DNA of 64,000 nt from Halostella salina (GCF_003675855.1 NZ_RCIH01000003.1:397365-461364); one strand, 5' to 3'. Positions 17,895 through 27,338 are shown, counted from the first letter of the stretch. Numbers and translations: made by a program. Notes: generated by a model from the letters alone, not told the origin.

Positions 17895-18086
17895 AGTAAC
17901 GGAAACCCGCGGGCAAGTGTGGAACGCCGTCTTGCCGTGCTGTGGGCCTGCTGGCCCTGCGTTCCACATAGCGGGTGCGTGGCCGACGTGCTGTAAGACG
18001 CCGGGGTCGACGTATCCGTCCCCCGTGGGGAGTTTCAGTGAGCGACATCGCCACGACGCCGTGGCTTTCAATGCTCGGATCAAACC
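17895..18086 (+). ncRNA. Candidate structured leader or small RNA upstream of RNase J
   Basis: The 377-base gap 17710-18086 has no convincing gene. After the TATA box at 17868 it contains several pairing elements: GTGGAACGC (17919-17927) with GCGTTCCAC (17959-17967), a perfect 9-bp helix enclosing the 5-bp GGGCC-TGCT-GGCCC hairpin (17944-17957); CGTCTTGC (17928-17935) with GTAAGACG (17993-18000), 8 bp including one G-U, which interleaves with the first helix as a pseudoknot; and GCCACG-ACGC-CGTGGC near 18049-18064. The sequence outside the TATA box is not an obvious known family. Direct observation is the pairing; function is inference (autoregulated leader or independent RNA). Confidence 0.45.
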
Positions 18087-19433
18087 ATGGAAATCGAAAT
18101 CGCAACCATCGGCGGCTACGAAGAAGTCGGCCGGCAGATGACTGCCGTCCGCGCAGGCGACGACGTCGTCGTCTTCGACATGGGTCTGAACCTCTCGCAG
18201 GTTCTGATCCACGACAACGTCGAGACCGAGAAGATGCACAGCCTCGACCTGATCGACATGGGCGCCATCCCCGACGACCGGGTGATGAGCGAACTCGAAG
18301 GTGACGTGAAGGCGATCGTGCCGACGCACGGCCACCTCGACCACATCGGCGCGATCAGCAAGCTCGCGCACCGCTACAACGCGCCCGTCGTCGCCTCGCC
18401 GTACACGATCGAGCTGGTCAAACAGCAGATCGAGAGCGAGCAGAAGTTCGGGGTCGAGAACAACCTCGTGAAGATGGAAGCGGGCGAGACGATGAGCATC
18501 GGCGAGCGCAACGAACTCGAGTTCGTGAACGTCACGCACTCGATCATCGACGCGATCAACCCGGTGCTGCACACGCCCGAGGGGGCGATCGTGTACGGGC
18601 TGGACAAGCGGATGGACCACACGCCGGTCATCGGCGACCCCATCGACATGAAGCGGTTCCGGGAGATCGGCCGCGAGGACAACGGCGTCCTCTGTTACAT
18701 CGAGGACTGTACCAACGCCAACAAGAAGGGCCGTACCCCCAGCGAGTCCGTCGCGCGGCGGCACCTGAAGGACGCGCTGTACAGCATGGAGGACTACGAC
18801 GGCGGCATCGTCGCCACGACGTTCTCCAGCCACATCGCGCGCGTCCGGAGCCTCGTCGAGTTCGCCAAGGACATCGGCCGCCAGCCGGTGTTGCTGGGAC
18901 GCTCGATGGAGAAGTACTCCGGCACCGCGGAACGCCTCGACTTCGTCGACTTCCCGGAGGACCTGGGGATGTTCGGCCACCGCAAGTCCGTCGACCGGAC
19001 GTTCAAGCGGATCATGAAGGAGGGCAAGGAGGACTACCTGCCCGTCGTCACGGGCCACCAGGGCGAGCCACGCGCGATGCTCACCCGGATGGGTCGGGGC
19101 GAGACGCCGTACGAACTGGACGACGGCGACAAGGTCGTCTTCTCGGCCAGGGTCATCCCGGAGCCGACCAACGAGGGCCAGCGCTACCAGTCCGAGCGCC
19201 TGCTGAAGATGCAGGGCGCGCGCATCTACGACGACATCCACGTCTCCGGCCACCTGAACCAGGAGGGTCACTACGAGATGCTCGACGCGCTCCAGCCACA
19301 GCACGTCATCCCGGCTCACCAGGACATGAGCGGCTACTCCTCGTACGTCAACCTCGCGGAGAACGAGGGGTACAAGCTGGGCCGCGACCTGCACGTCACC
19401 CGCAACGGCAACCTGATCCAGCTGGTCGAGTAG
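18087..19433 (+). CDS. rnj: RNase J (beta-CASP metallo-beta-lactamase ribonuclease)
   Basis: The 448-residue enzyme is a 5'-3' exoribonuclease of archaea in RNA decay and rRNA maturation. The metallo-beta-lactamase zinc motif HGHLDHIG (about residues 76-83) and the beta-CASP region (near [16 protein letters not shown] and [12 protein letters not shown]) are intact, along with [27 protein letters not shown] near the end. Length is normal for archaeal RNase J. The start is the ATG at 18087, after the long structured leader. It overlaps nothing and idsA follows in five bases. Confidence 0.95.
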   Translation: MEIEIATIGGYEEVGRQMTAVRAGDDVVVFDMGLNLSQVLIHDNVETEKMHSLDLIDMGAIPDDRVMSELEGDVKAIVPTHGHLDHIGAISKLAHRYNAPVVASPYTIELVKQQIESEQKFGVENNLVKMEAGETMSIGERNELEFVNVTHSIIDAINPVLHTPEGAIVYGLDKRMDHTPVIGDPIDMKRFREIGREDNGVLCYIEDCTNANKKGRTPSESVARRHLKDALYSMEDYDGGIVATTFSSHIARVRSLVEFAKDIGRQPVLLGRSMEKYSGTAERLDFVDFPEDLGMFGHRKSVDRTFKRIMKEGKEDYLPVVTGHQGEPRAMLTRMGRGETPYELDDGDKVVFSARVIPEPTNEGQRYQSERLLKMQGARIYDDIHVSGHLNQEGHYEMLDALQPQHVIPAHQDMSGYSSYVNLAENEGYKLGRDLHVTRNGNLIQLVE

Positions 19434-19437
19434 AGTC

Positions 19438-20487
19438 ATGACAAGCCCTGAGGCGCGCGAGGAGACGGTGCTGTCGGCGGTCGCGGAGCGACGCGAACTG
19501 GTCAACGACGCCATCGAGGAGTCGCTCCCGGTCGAGGAGCCGGAGCGACTGTACGAGGCGTCCCGCTACCTGCTGGACGCCGGCGGGAAGCGCCTCCGGC
19601 CGACCGTGCTGCTGACCGTCGCCGAGGCGCTCGGCGACGAGTCGCCGGCGACGGCCGATTACCGGGCGTTCCCGGACCTCACGGACGGGGTCGTCGACGT
19701 GATGGCCGCTGCCGTGAGCGTCGAGGTCATCCAGTCGTTTACCCTGATCCACGACGACATCATGGACGACGACGACCTCCGGCGCGGCGTCCCGGCGGTC
19801 CACCGCGAGTACGACGTTGAGACGGCGATACTGGCCGGCGACACGCTGTACTCGAAGGCGTTCGAGATCATGCTGGACACCGGCGCGCCGGCCGAGCGGT
19901 CCGTCGAGGCGCTGGACGTGCTCGCCAACACCTGCACGCAGATCTGCGAGGGGCAGTCCCTCGACGTCGAGTTCGAGAGCCGCCGCGACGTGCTCCCCGA
20001 CGAGTACCTCGGGATGGTCGAGCAGAAGACCGCGGTCCTGTACGCGGCCAGCGCCGCGCTGCCGGCCATCCTGCTCGGCGCGGACGACGAGACGGTCGAC
20101 GCGCTGTACGGCTACGGGCTGGACGTGGGCCGCGCGTTCCAGATCCAGGACGACGTGCTCGACCTGACGGTGCCGAGCGACCGGCTCGGCAAACAGCGCG
20201 GGAGCGACCTCGTGGAGAACAAGCGGACGCTGATCACGCTCCACGCGCGCGAACAGGGGATCGATGTGGACTCGCTCGTCGACACCGACGACGTCGACGC
20301 CGTCACCGAGGCGGAGATCGACGAGGCCGTCGCCGCCCTGGCGGACGCGGGAAGCATCGATTACGCGAAAGAGACCGCCGAGGAACTGGTCGAAAACGGG
20401 AAAGACAGGCTCACGGTCCTGCCCGACAACGACGCCCGGCGGCTGCTGGAGCAGATCGCCGACTACCTGATCGAGCGCGGCTATTAA
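19438..20487 (+). CDS. idsA: Geranylgeranyl/farnesyl diphosphate synthase
   Basis: The 349-residue trans-prenyltransferase joins isopentenyl units to allylic diphosphates, making C15/C20 chains for archaeal lipids and carotenoids. First Asp-rich motif: HDDIMDDDDLRRGVPAVH; second: FQIQDDVLDL; also GGKRLRPTVLL near the N-terminus and KRTLITLHAREQ. It starts five bases after the RNase J stop, so the two are one transcript. Together with mvk and ipk it makes a local isoprenoid cluster. Confidence 0.95.
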   Translation: MTSPEAREETVLSAVAERRELVNDAIEESLPVEEPERLYEASRYLLDAGGKRLRPTVLLTVAEALGDESPATADYRAFPDLTDGVVDVMAAAVSVEVIQSFTLIHDDIMDDDDLRRGVPAVHREYDVETAILAGDTLYSKAFEIMLDTGAPAERSVEALDVLANTCTQICEGQSLDVEFESRRDVLPDEYLGMVEQKTAVLYAASAALPAILLGADDETVDALYGYGLDVGRAFQIQDDVLDLTVPSDRLGKQRGSDLVENKRTLITLHAREQGIDVDSLVDTDDVDAVTEAEIDEAVAALADAGSIDYAKETAEELVENGKDRLTVLPDNDARRLLEQIADYLIERGY

Positions 20488-20526
20488 AGCCGCCACTTCT
20501 CCCCGTTCGCCGCCCGGATAGCGGCG

Positions 20527-21027
20527 CTACTCGTCGCCCGACGGTCCGTCCTCGTCGACCCAGTAGTCAACCGCGTCGTCGGCCCGGTAGTATCCGTGGA
20601 CCGTTCGCTCCGCCTCGCTCCCGGGCGCTGACCCGGCGAACACGCCCACTTTGCCGGAGTCGGGATACACCGTCACGTCCGGGTCGTCCATCGTCGACAC
20701 CATCAGGTAGCGGAGCGGTTCGTCCGAGTCGTTGATGACGCGGTGGCCGCTGTCCTCGCCGGGCGGCAGTGCGACGTAGTCGTCGGTCTCCAGCGGGACG
20801 CGCTCCCCGTCGAGCCGGAGTGATCCCTCCCCCGAGAGCACGAAGATGGCCTCCTCGTTGCCGGTGTGGTAGTGGTACGGCCACGACCGCCGGCCCGGCG
20901 GGATGCGGTAGAGGCTGCAGCCGATCCGGTCTCCGTCGGCCGCGGCGGCGAGCTTTCGGCGTTCGAACGCCGTGTCGCCGCGCTCGGTGCGGGCCGGCTC
21001 CACGTCCTCGGCGTTGACTTTTCCCAT
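20527..21027 (-). CDS. Cupin domain protein
   Basis: The 166-residue single-domain cupin carries the metal motif HYHTGNEEAIFVLSGEGSLRLDGE (H-x-H-x4-E) and a second half PGEDSGHRVINDS with the conserved histidine. Such proteins range from isomerases to dioxygenases; the exact one is not determined. The ATG is at 21025-21027, upstream of which a long frame is a shadow. It is convergent with idsA, leaving about 40 bases. Confidence 0.85.
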   Translation of the reverse strand: MGKVNAEDVEPARTERGDTAFERRKLAAAADGDRIGCSLYRIPPGRRSWPYHYHTGNEEAIFVLSGEGSLRLDGERVPLETDDYVALPPGEDSGHRVINDSDEPLRYLMVSTMDDPDVTVYPDSGKVGVFAGSAPGSEAERTVHGYYRADDAVDYWVDEDGPSGDE

Positions 21028-21073
21028 GACGGATCGTAGTATGCCGCCGACAAGTAGGTTGGTGGGGGCGCGG

Positions 21074-22342
21074 TCAGTCGGTCGGCGTCTCGTCCGAAGC
21101 GTCGTCTCTCCCGTCGTCGGGGTCGTCCTCCCCGCCGCCGGGGATGTCCGTGGACCCGTCCGCCACCGGGGCCTCGTCGTCGTCGTCCTCGGCACCCTCG
21201 TCGGGGACGGCGTCGTCGCCCGGCTCGACGCCCGTCGGCGGCGGTACCGACGCCCCCGCGGTCAACGGCTCCCCGCGCACGAGCTCCGGCAGGACGATCC
21301 GGGCGAACTCCACGACGAGCACGAGCAGGAGTGGCCCGAGGAAGATGCCGTACCAGCCAAAGAGGAGCGGGCCGAAGATGTAGGCGAACAGAACGAGACC
21401 GACGTGCAGGTCACGGCCGGAGATGTAGGGCCGCAGGAGTACCTCGGGGACGGTGTCGACCACGACGAACGTGACGACGGCGAAGACGGCACCGAACCAG
21501 AGCAGGGCTGGGTTCGTCGCCGCCGCGACGGCGAGCAGGTACAGCGCGGCGGGCACCCAGATTATCTTCATCCCCACGACGGGGACGAGGCTGCCGACGC
21601 CGGTCAGCAGACCGAGCAGGGTGGGGGCCGGCACGGCGAGTTCGGCCGGCGAGACCAGATCGAGCGCGTTGTAGGCGACCGTCGCCACCGCGGCGTTGGC
21701 CGCCGCAAAGAGGATGTTGCCGAAGTAGATCGACTCCATGTTGCGGTCGACTGCGGTGAGGAAGGCGTCGGCGGTCGACCCCTCGCCGGCGAACTCCTCG
21801 CGGACCCACCCGGCGAGGCGGCGGTCGTCGCGAAGGAGGTAGAAGGCGACGGTCAGCGCGATGAAGAGGTGGACGGCGACGTTGACGACCACCCCGAGCG
21901 AGCTTGCGACCGCCGACGCCGCGTCGAGTGCGTTTCCGGGCGACGCGACGGCACCGAGACGGCCCGGGTCGGCAACGAGGTCGGAGACCAGTTGCTGGGG
22001 GTCCTGCAGCCACGCGGCGTCGACGTACGGTTCGAGCGCGCTCGTGTACCCCTCCGGGACCGCGTCGTCGGCCTCCCGTGCGGCGATGACGACGGCGTAG
22101 CCGAGCACCAGCAACACCGGCAGCGCGATGGTCGACAGCGAGACGATGGCCGCGAGCGACGGTGGACTGATCCGCCGGCGTGTGCGGCGGTGGATCCGCC
22201 GCGTCGCGTAGTAGACGAACAGGCCGAGGACCAGCGTGCCGACGTACGTGTACGCGACGAAGGCAAGCGCCGCGAAGAGGGCGACGGCGACGAGCCACCA
22301 TGCGACACGTCCGCGTCCGGGCGTCGTCCCGGTCGATGCCAT
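21074..22342 (-). CDS. AI-2E/PerM-type family membrane permease
   Basis: The 422-residue polytopic protein starts MASTGTTPGRGRVAWWLVAVALFAALAFVAYTYVGTLVLGLFVYYATRRI and has about seven to eight transmembrane segments with the family segments GSLVPVVGMKIIW and DTVPEVLLRPYISGRDLHVGLVLFAYIFGPLLFGWYGIFLGPLLL. The C-terminal 55 residues are an acidic, low-complexity tail. Transported substrate is unknown; the family name comes from bacterial autoinducer exporters and does not fix function. It is divergent from gltX. Confidence 0.85.
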   Translation of the reverse strand: MASTGTTPGRGRVAWWLVAVALFAALAFVAYTYVGTLVLGLFVYYATRRIHRRTRRRISPPSLAAIVSLSTIALPVLLVLGYAVVIAAREADDAVPEGYTSALEPYVDAAWLQDPQQLVSDLVADPGRLGAVASPGNALDAASAVASSLGVVVNVAVHLFIALTVAFYLLRDDRRLAGWVREEFAGEGSTADAFLTAVDRNMESIYFGNILFAAANAAVATVAYNALDLVSPAELAVPAPTLLGLLTGVGSLVPVVGMKIIWVPAALYLLAVAAATNPALLWFGAVFAVVTFVVVDTVPEVLLRPYISGRDLHVGLVLFAYIFGPLLFGWYGIFLGPLLLVLVVEFARIVLPELVRGEPLTAGASVPPPTGVEPGDDAVPDEGAEDDDDEAPVADGSTDIPGGGEDDPDDGRDDASDETPTD

Positions 22343-22423
22343 ACCCTGCGTACCCAGGGGAGTCACAAGTAGGTCGGGGAAAATCCACGGGGGTTTAGTC
22401 GGCCGGGCCAGTAGCCGGGGGTA

Positions 22424-24157
22424 ATGAACGAGGACCTCCGAGCGGCGATCGAGCGGGAGGCGGAGAAACACGCCCTGCTCAACGCGGTGAAACACGAGAG
22501 CGACCCGGACGTCGGGGCGATCATGGGCCCGCTGATGGGCGACAACCCCGAGTTCCGGGAGCACGGCGACGAGATCCCGGGCGTCGCCGGCGGGGTCGTC
22601 AGCGAAGTCGGCGGCCTCTCCCACGAAGAGCGCATCGCACGGCTGGAGGAGATCGCACCCGACGAACTGGACGAGATCCTCGCCGAGGACGAGGGCGACG
22701 ACCGCGCCCTCCCCGACCTCCCGAATGCGGACGAGTACGACGAGGTCCGGATGCGCAGCGCCCCGAACCCAAACGGCCCGTGGCACATCGGTCACGCACG
22801 GATGCCAGCCGTCATCGGGACGTACAGGGACCTGTACGACGGCTGGTTCTGCGTCCGCTTCGACGACACGGACCCCGAGACCAAGCGCCCGGACCTCGAC
22901 GCCTACGACGACATCCTGGAGGACATCGAGTATCTCGGCTTCGAACCCGACGCCGTCTACCGGGCCAGCGACCGGATGGAGACGTACTACGAGCACGCCC
23001 GCGACCTCATCGAGGCCGGCGGCGCGTACACCTGCTCGTGTCCGCAGGGGGAGTTCTCCGACATGAAAAACAGCGGCGAGGCCTGCCCTCACAGGGAGAA
23101 AGACGCCGAGACGACGCTGTCGGAGTTCGAGTCGATGGTCGACGGCGAGTACGACAGCGGCGAGATGGTGCTCCGCGTTCGCACTGAAATCGAGCACAAG
23201 AACCCCGCGCTCCGGGACTGGGTGGCGTTCCGGATGATCGATACGCCACACCCCCGCGAGGAGGCCAGCGACTACCGCTGCTGGCCGATGCTGGACTTCC
23301 AGAGCGGCGTGGACGACCACCTGCTCGGGGTCACGCACATCATCCGGGGCATCGACCTGCAGGACTCCGCGAAACGCCAGCGCTTCGTCTACGACTACTT
23401 CGGCTGGGAGTACCCCGAGGTCCTCCACTGGGGCCACGTCCAGATCGACGCGTTCGACGTGAAGATGTCGACCTCCCGGATCAAGGAACTCATCGAGGCC
23501 GGCGAACTCGACGGCTGGGACGACCCGCGTGCGCCGACCGTCGCCGCCTTCCGCCGCCGGGGGATCCGCGGTGAGGCGATCACCGAGGCGATGGTGGAAC
23601 TGGGGACCTCCACGAGCGACGTGGACTTGGCGATGAGCGCCGTCTACGCGAACAACCGCGAACTGGTCGACGACGACGCGAACCGCTACTTCCTCGTCCG
23701 CGATGGCGGCGACTACGACGCCGTCACGCTCCCGCTGGCCGGCGACGCGCCGAGCGAGGCGACGCCGCCGGTTCACCCGGAACACGAGGACCGCGGCACC
23801 CGGTCGATCCCGGTCGGTGACGCCGTCCGCCTGGAGTCCCGCGACCTCCCGGCCGAGGGCGAGACGCTCTGGCTGAAGGGGTACGGCCCGGTCGAGTACA
23901 CCGGGGACGGACTGCGCTACACCGACGACGACATCTCGGTGGTCCGCGAGGGCGACGCCGACGTGGTCCACTGGGTGCCCGCCGACGGCGCGGTGCCGAC
24001 CCGGCTCCGGACGCCCGAGGGCGACGTGACGGGGTACGCCGAGCCGTCGTTCGCCGACACCGAAGTCGACGGAATGGTTCAGTTCGTCCGCGTCGGCTTC
24101 GCGCGGGTCGACGCCCACGGCGACGAGGAGTCGGTCGCGTACTTCGCCCACGAGTAG
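22424..24157 (+). CDS. gltX: Glutamyl-tRNA synthetase (archaeal, likely non-discriminating)
   Basis: The 577-residue class I synthetase charges tRNA-Glu, and in archaea probably also misacylates tRNA-Gln for the amidotransferase route. The HIGH site is PWHIGHARM near residue 124 and the KMSKS loop is KMSTSR near 346. Four Cys/His residues occur between, in TCSCPQGEFSDMKNSGEACPHRE, suggesting a zinc-binding insertion. An N-terminal helical region precedes the catalytic core. The C-terminal beta-barrel anticodon-binding domain ends with EESVAYFAHE. ATG at 22424 is preceded by a short gap to the permease start. Confidence 0.95.
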   Translation: MNEDLRAAIEREAEKHALLNAVKHESDPDVGAIMGPLMGDNPEFREHGDEIPGVAGGVVSEVGGLSHEERIARLEEIAPDELDEILAEDEGDDRALPDLPNADEYDEVRMRSAPNPNGPWHIGHARMPAVIGTYRDLYDGWFCVRFDDTDPETKRPDLDAYDDILEDIEYLGFEPDAVYRASDRMETYYEHARDLIEAGGAYTCSCPQGEFSDMKNSGEACPHREKDAETTLSEFESMVDGEYDSGEMVLRVRTEIEHKNPALRDWVAFRMIDTPHPREEASDYRCWPMLDFQSGVDDHLLGVTHIIRGIDLQDSAKRQRFVYDYFGWEYPEVLHWGHVQIDAFDVKMSTSRIKELIEAGELDGWDDPRAPTVAAFRRRGIRGEAITEAMVELGTSTSDVDLAMSAVYANNRELVDDDANRYFLVRDGGDYDAVTLPLAGDAPSEATPPVHPEHEDRGTRSIPVGDAVRLESRDLPAEGETLWLKGYGPVEYTGDGLRYTDDDISVVREGDADVVHWVPADGAVPTRLRTPEGDVTGYAEPSFADTEVDGMVQFVRVGFARVDAHGDEESVAYFAHE

Positions 24158-24186
24158 AACTGTAGCGGGCGCGGGAGACTCGCCGG

Positions 24187-24528
24187 CTACGCCCGCTCGT
24201 GGACCACACCGGCGGCGAACCCGGTCCACGCGAGCACCAGCCCGAGCACGCCGGACGCGATGTTGTCCGAGGATCCAGCGCCGATCAGCAGCGCGAGCGT
24301 GCCGAACGTGGCCGCGCCGGCGAACGCGCCCGCCGCCCAGTTCGGGCTGTCTCTTCGCTCCCGGAACGGGGCGGGGTCGGCGAGGACGAGGGCCGCGCCG
24401 ACGAAGGAGACGACGGCGATGCCGGCGAGGAGGGGGAGCGTCCAGCCCTCGTCGGGGGTGAGCGCGACGCCGCCAGCGAGGGCGGCGGCGACGACGGTAG
24501 CGGTCGCGTACCGCGGTGCGGGGTCCAT
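24187..24528 (-). CDS. Small hydrophobic membrane protein, hypothetical
   Basis: A 113-residue protein with four hydrophobic segments (about 9-28, 32-50, 66-85 and 92-108) and a C-terminal HERA end. Such a hydrophobic haloarchaeal protein with normal codon bias looks real. No family recognised. It is convergent with gltX and lies 47 bases from the DUF456-like gene upstream on the same strand, so they may share a transcript. Confidence 0.65.
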   Translation of the reverse strand: MDPAPRYATATVVAAALAGGVALTPDEGWTLPLLAGIAVVSFVGAALVLADPAPFRERRDSPNWAAGAFAGAATFGTLALLIGAGSSDNIASGVLGLVLAWTGFAAGVVHERA

Positions 24529-24575
24529 GTGGTCACGATCGCGGGCGGTGGCCTAATGGTTTGTGCGGCGACGGG

Positions 24576-25052
24576 TTAGAGGAAGACGACCAGCACGAAC
24601 GCGACCAGCATCGTCGCGGTGAGCAGCACCTGCGCGACCGCGGAGCCGAGCATCCCGACGGTGGCGAACAGCGCCGCCCGCGCGCCGGCCGTCCGGGACC
24701 GGCCCCGGTACGCCTCCACGAGGAACACGGTCAGCGCGACGGCGACGAGCGCGCCGAGCGGTCCCGTCGCCAGCAGCGCGACGACGCCGACGACCCCGGC
24801 AGCGACCGACGCCAGCCACGACGCGCCGCCGGCCTTCGCGGAGATGGCCCCGGCGAAGTAGTCCACGGCGACCGCCAGCGCGCCGACGGCGACGAGCGCC
24901 GCCAGGGTCAGCCCCGACGGCACGTCGAGATACCACCAGTGGAGGACGACCGCGCCCGTCGACAGCAACGCGCCCGGCACCAGCGGCACGACGCTTCCGA
25001 CGACGCCCGCGACGAGCAACGCGACCGCGAGGAGGGTGACCGTCTCGACCAT
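24576..25052 (-). CDS. DUF456-like membrane protein
   Basis: The 158-residue, about five-helix membrane protein starts MVETVTLLAVALLVAGVVGSVVPLVPGALLSTGAVVLHWW and has the segment SVAAGVVGVVALLATGPLGALVAVALTVFLVEAYRGR. The pattern (GxxxPxxPGxx and later LGxxxGPLG...) matches the DUF456 family, which has no defined role. The start is ATG at 25050-25052. Same strand as the preceding small protein. Confidence 0.75.
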   Translation of the reverse strand: MVETVTLLAVALLVAGVVGSVVPLVPGALLSTGAVVLHWWYLDVPSGLTLAALVAVGALAVAVDYFAGAISAKAGGASWLASVAAGVVGVVALLATGPLGALVAVALTVFLVEAYRGRSRTAGARAALFATVGMLGSAVAQVLLTATMLVAFVLVVFL

Positions 25053-25133
25053 GCACCCGGGTTCGACCGCGTCCCGGAAAGGCCTGACTAGACGGGTCTG
25101 GCGGAGCGAGTCGTATTCGTCGCGGTCCGTCGG

Positions 25134-25673
25134 TCAGGACAGTCGCGCCGCGAGGTCGGCCTCGGTGACGATGCCGACCGTCTCGCCGTCCTCGGTGACC
25201 ATGATTGCCTTGTAGTGGTCCAGCAGGCTGCTGATCTCGTCGAGCGTCGCGCTCCTGGAGACGGTGGGGAACGACTCGCTCATGTACTCGCGCACCGGCT
25301 CGCCGCGGGCGTCCTCGTCGGCGTGGACCAGGTCGCTCTCGCTGATGCTCCCGACCGGGATCCCCTCCTGGATGACCGGTAGCTGGGAGTACGCCTCCTC
25401 CTCCATCTTCCGGACGGCGTCTCGGAGTTCGTCGTCCGGCGAGACGTTGATCACCGTCTCGTGCATCAGGTCCTCGGCGCGGACGATACCGCCCTCGGCG
25501 GCCTCCAGCGCGTTGACGATCCGCCGGAGCGTCGACAGCCGCGGGTCCACGTCGCCCCCCTCGATGCGGGCGATCAGCGGCTGTGACACCTCCGCGCGCT
25601 CGGCGAGTTCGCTCTGGGTCAGTCCGAGTTCGTTCCGTCGCTCCCGCAGGTCGGCGGGCGTCGGCAGGTCCAT
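25134..25673 (-). CDS. Helix-turn-helix regulator with two CBS domains
   Basis: The 179-residue protein has an XRE/Cro-type helix-turn-helix (residues 1-55: LRERRNELGLTQSELAERAEVSQPLIARIEGGDVDPRLSTLRRIVNALE), followed by a pair of CBS domains (about 65-120 and 125-178). CBS modules bind adenosine nucleotides, so DNA binding may respond to energy state (inference). Length suits this haloarchaeal regulator type. It may bind locally; no operator is obvious. It lies just downstream of the DUF555 gene on the same strand, with a 38-base gap. Confidence 0.9.
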   Translation of the reverse strand: MDLPTPADLRERRNELGLTQSELAERAEVSQPLIARIEGGDVDPRLSTLRRIVNALEAAEGGIVRAEDLMHETVINVSPDDELRDAVRKMEEEAYSQLPVIQEGIPVGSISESDLVHADEDARGEPVREYMSESFPTVSRSATLDEISSLLDHYKAIMVTEDGETVGIVTEADLAARLS

Positions 25674-25711
25674 GCCGGTGGATTACTTTCGGTTATAAAA
25701 TAAGCTTTGGG

Positions 25712-26080
25712 TCACTCCCCGTCGAGTTCGTCCTCGTCCTCGTACTCGATGGTCTCGACGACCGACAGCGGTACGTCGCGCAGCGCGCCGCCGACCTCGC
25801 TTTTGGCGATGCGCTGGGCATGCTCCTGGCTGTCGGCGTTGAACACCTTCATCTCCAGCACCAGCCCCACAAGCGCCGTGTCGGCGGCGATGAAGGCGGA
25901 GTCGAACGGCTCGCCGCAGGCCGGACAGCCCGTCGCGCCCACGTCGACCTCCACGTAGTCCATGTCCTGCTCGTTCAGTCGCTTGCCGGCCTCGCTGACC
26001 GCGACGCCGATGGCGTCGTCGACCGCTTCCACGTCACGAACCAACCAGGCCGCCTCCATCACGACGAGATAGTTGCTCAT
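25712..26080 (-). CDS. DUF555/UPF0212 family protein with Zn pair
   Basis: The 122-residue protein starts [36 protein letters not shown] and carries a CPACG motif ([52 protein letters not shown]), which is the hallmark of the archaeal DUF555 family. Function unknown; the Cys pair suggests zinc. The ATG (26078-26080) is used; a longer frame to 26323 has no family support. Upstream there is a 283-base gap to the next gene. Confidence 0.88.
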   Translation of the reverse strand: MSNYLVVMEAAWLVRDVEAVDDAIGVAVSEAGKRLNEQDMDYVEVDVGATGCPACGEPFDSAFIAADTALVGLVLEMKVFNADSQEHAQRIAKSEVGGALRDVPLSVVETIEYEDEDELDGE

Positions 26081-26363
26081 GGGTACGTCTGTGGCCCGGA
26101 GGGTTTCCCCCTTTTCGGTTCGTCCCCGCCGCGCTCGACCGCGCACGTCAACGGGATAATGCTCATAACTTATAGCAATCCCCGGCGTTGGCGGGCGGGT
26201 ACGTACCGATGACTCGACACGAATCCGCCCGAAGACGGGTTCGATACAAGTCCAGTTGAATCGCACGACGTGACGGGGGTCGAACCCGAACGAACTATCG
26301 GGACCGTCCCGGTTCGTCGGCAAGACTTATATACGACCCCCGGCTGGGGACGGCTGAAGTTCA
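26081..26363. other. Intergenic region with two promoter-like sequences
   Basis: Between DUF555 (minus) and the small membrane protein (plus) this 283-base gap holds a palindromic AT patch (ATAACTTATAGC near 26163-26174) and, nearer to 26364, a good TATA box CTTATATA (26324-26331), followed by the ATG 33 bases later. Pairing segments GAATCCGCCCGAAGACGGGTTC (a partial hairpin) and CGGGACCGTCCCG are present, but no known RNA is recognised. The region is not coding. Confidence 0.5.
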
Positions 26364-26537
26364 ATGATACAACGGGTGTATCGGGCAACGCTACTCGCCC
26401 TGTACCAGATCAGCCTCGCAGTCGGCATCCTCCTGATGCCGCTCGCGCTCGTCGCGAACCGCGCCGGCCTCACGCTGCCGGTCCACAAGCTCATCGACCG
26501 CCTCGACGCCGCATACGAGGGCGTCCGCGACGCCTGA
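26364..26537 (+). CDS. 57-residue membrane protein upstream of psmB
   Basis: The small protein MIQRVYRATLLALYQISLAVGI... has one central transmembrane stretch (about residues 7-32) and ends in a short soluble tail KLIDRLDAAYEGVRDA. It is preceded by a TATA box at 26324, at leaderless-like spacing. It lies 66 bases before psmB, which has its own TATA-like TTTTTATG at 26573. Function unknown; it looks conserved near the proteasome gene but that is not tested here. Confidence 0.65.
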   Translation: MIQRVYRATLLALYQISLAVGILLMPLALVANRAGLTLPVHKLIDRLDAAYEGVRDA

Positions 26538-26603
26538 TCCGGTCGCCCCGGCGGCGAGTCCGAACGTTGCACTTTTTATGCGTCCGGGGAGAACCAACGA
26601 GCA

Positions 26604-27338
26604 ATGCGTACGCCTATGCAGGAGTCCGAGTTCTCGCGGAACCGGGATCGGCTCTCGGGGACCCACGCCGGCCCCTTCGAGCCGGAAGTCGGGACGCTGC
26701 CGGAGAACTCCGTGACCGAGGAGGACATCGAGAACGTGAGCAAGACGGGGACGACGACGGTCGGCCTCGTCACCGCTGACGGCGTCGTCATCGCGACGGA
26801 CATGCGGGCGAGCCTCGGCGGCCGGTTCGTCTCGAACAAGAACGTCCAGAAGGTCGAGCCGATCCACGACACGGCGGCGCTGACCCTCGTGGGTTCGGTC
26901 GGCGGCGCGCAGTCGTTCATCCAGAACCTCCGCGCCGAGGCGAACCTGTACGAGGCGCGCCGCGGCGAGTCGATGAGCATCAACGCGCTGTCCACGCTTG
27001 CGGGTAACTTCGCCCGTGGCGGCCCGTTCTTCGCCATCAACCCCATTCTGGGCGGCGTCGACGACGACGGCCACCACGTCTACTCGATCGACCCCGCTGG
27101 CGGCGTCATGGCCGACGACTACACCGTCACCGGCTCGGGGATGCAACTGGCCTACGGCGTCCTCGAACAGGAGTACGAGGAGGGACTCTCGAACGAGGAA
27201 GCCAAGACCGTCGCCGCTCGGTCGGTCAAGAGCGCCGCCGAGCGCGACACCGGCTCCGGCAACGGCGTGTTCCTCGCCGAGATCACCGACGATGGCGTCG
27301 ACATTCACGGCCACACCGACTTCGACGAGGTCCTGTAG
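26604..27338 (+). CDS. psmB: 20S proteasome beta subunit, principal copy
   Basis: The 244-residue precursor carries a 49-residue propeptide; cleavage at G49/T50 exposes the catalytic threonine (VSKTG|TTTVGLVTADG). Conserved Asp at about 66 and a lysine near 82-83, the SLGGRFVSNKNV and NPILGGVDDDGHHVYSIDPAGGVMADDY segments, and GSGMQLAYGVLEQEYEEG are canonical. The propeptide length and sequence fit the haloarchaeal main beta gene. It has a promoter (TTTTTATG at 26573) and a T-run terminator after the stop. Together with psmB2 the genome has two beta subunits. Confidence 0.97.
   Translation: MRTPMQESEFSRNRDRLSGTHAGPFEPEVGTLPENSVTEEDIENVSKTGTTTVGLVTADGVVIATDMRASLGGRFVSNKNVQKVEPIHDTAALTLVGSVGGAQSFIQNLRAEANLYEARRGESMSINALSTLAGNFARGGPFFAINPILGGVDDDGHHVYSIDPAGGVMADDYTVTGSGMQLAYGVLEQEYEEGLSNEEAKTVAARSVKSAAERDTGSGNGVFLAEITDDGVDIHGHTDFDEVL

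Noticed and set aside
17919..17970. H/ACA guide RNA reading of the 9-bp helix
   Set aside because: The helix is followed by ATA and the pocket is very asymmetric (one base on the 3' side), so the 14-16 base spacing to the ACA box is not met.
21074..24229. A 1051-codon minus-strand frame through gltX and the permease
   Set aside because: Only its last 422 codons (from ATG 22342) match the AI-2E permease; the rest is antisense to gltX, which has HIGH and KMSTSR motifs.
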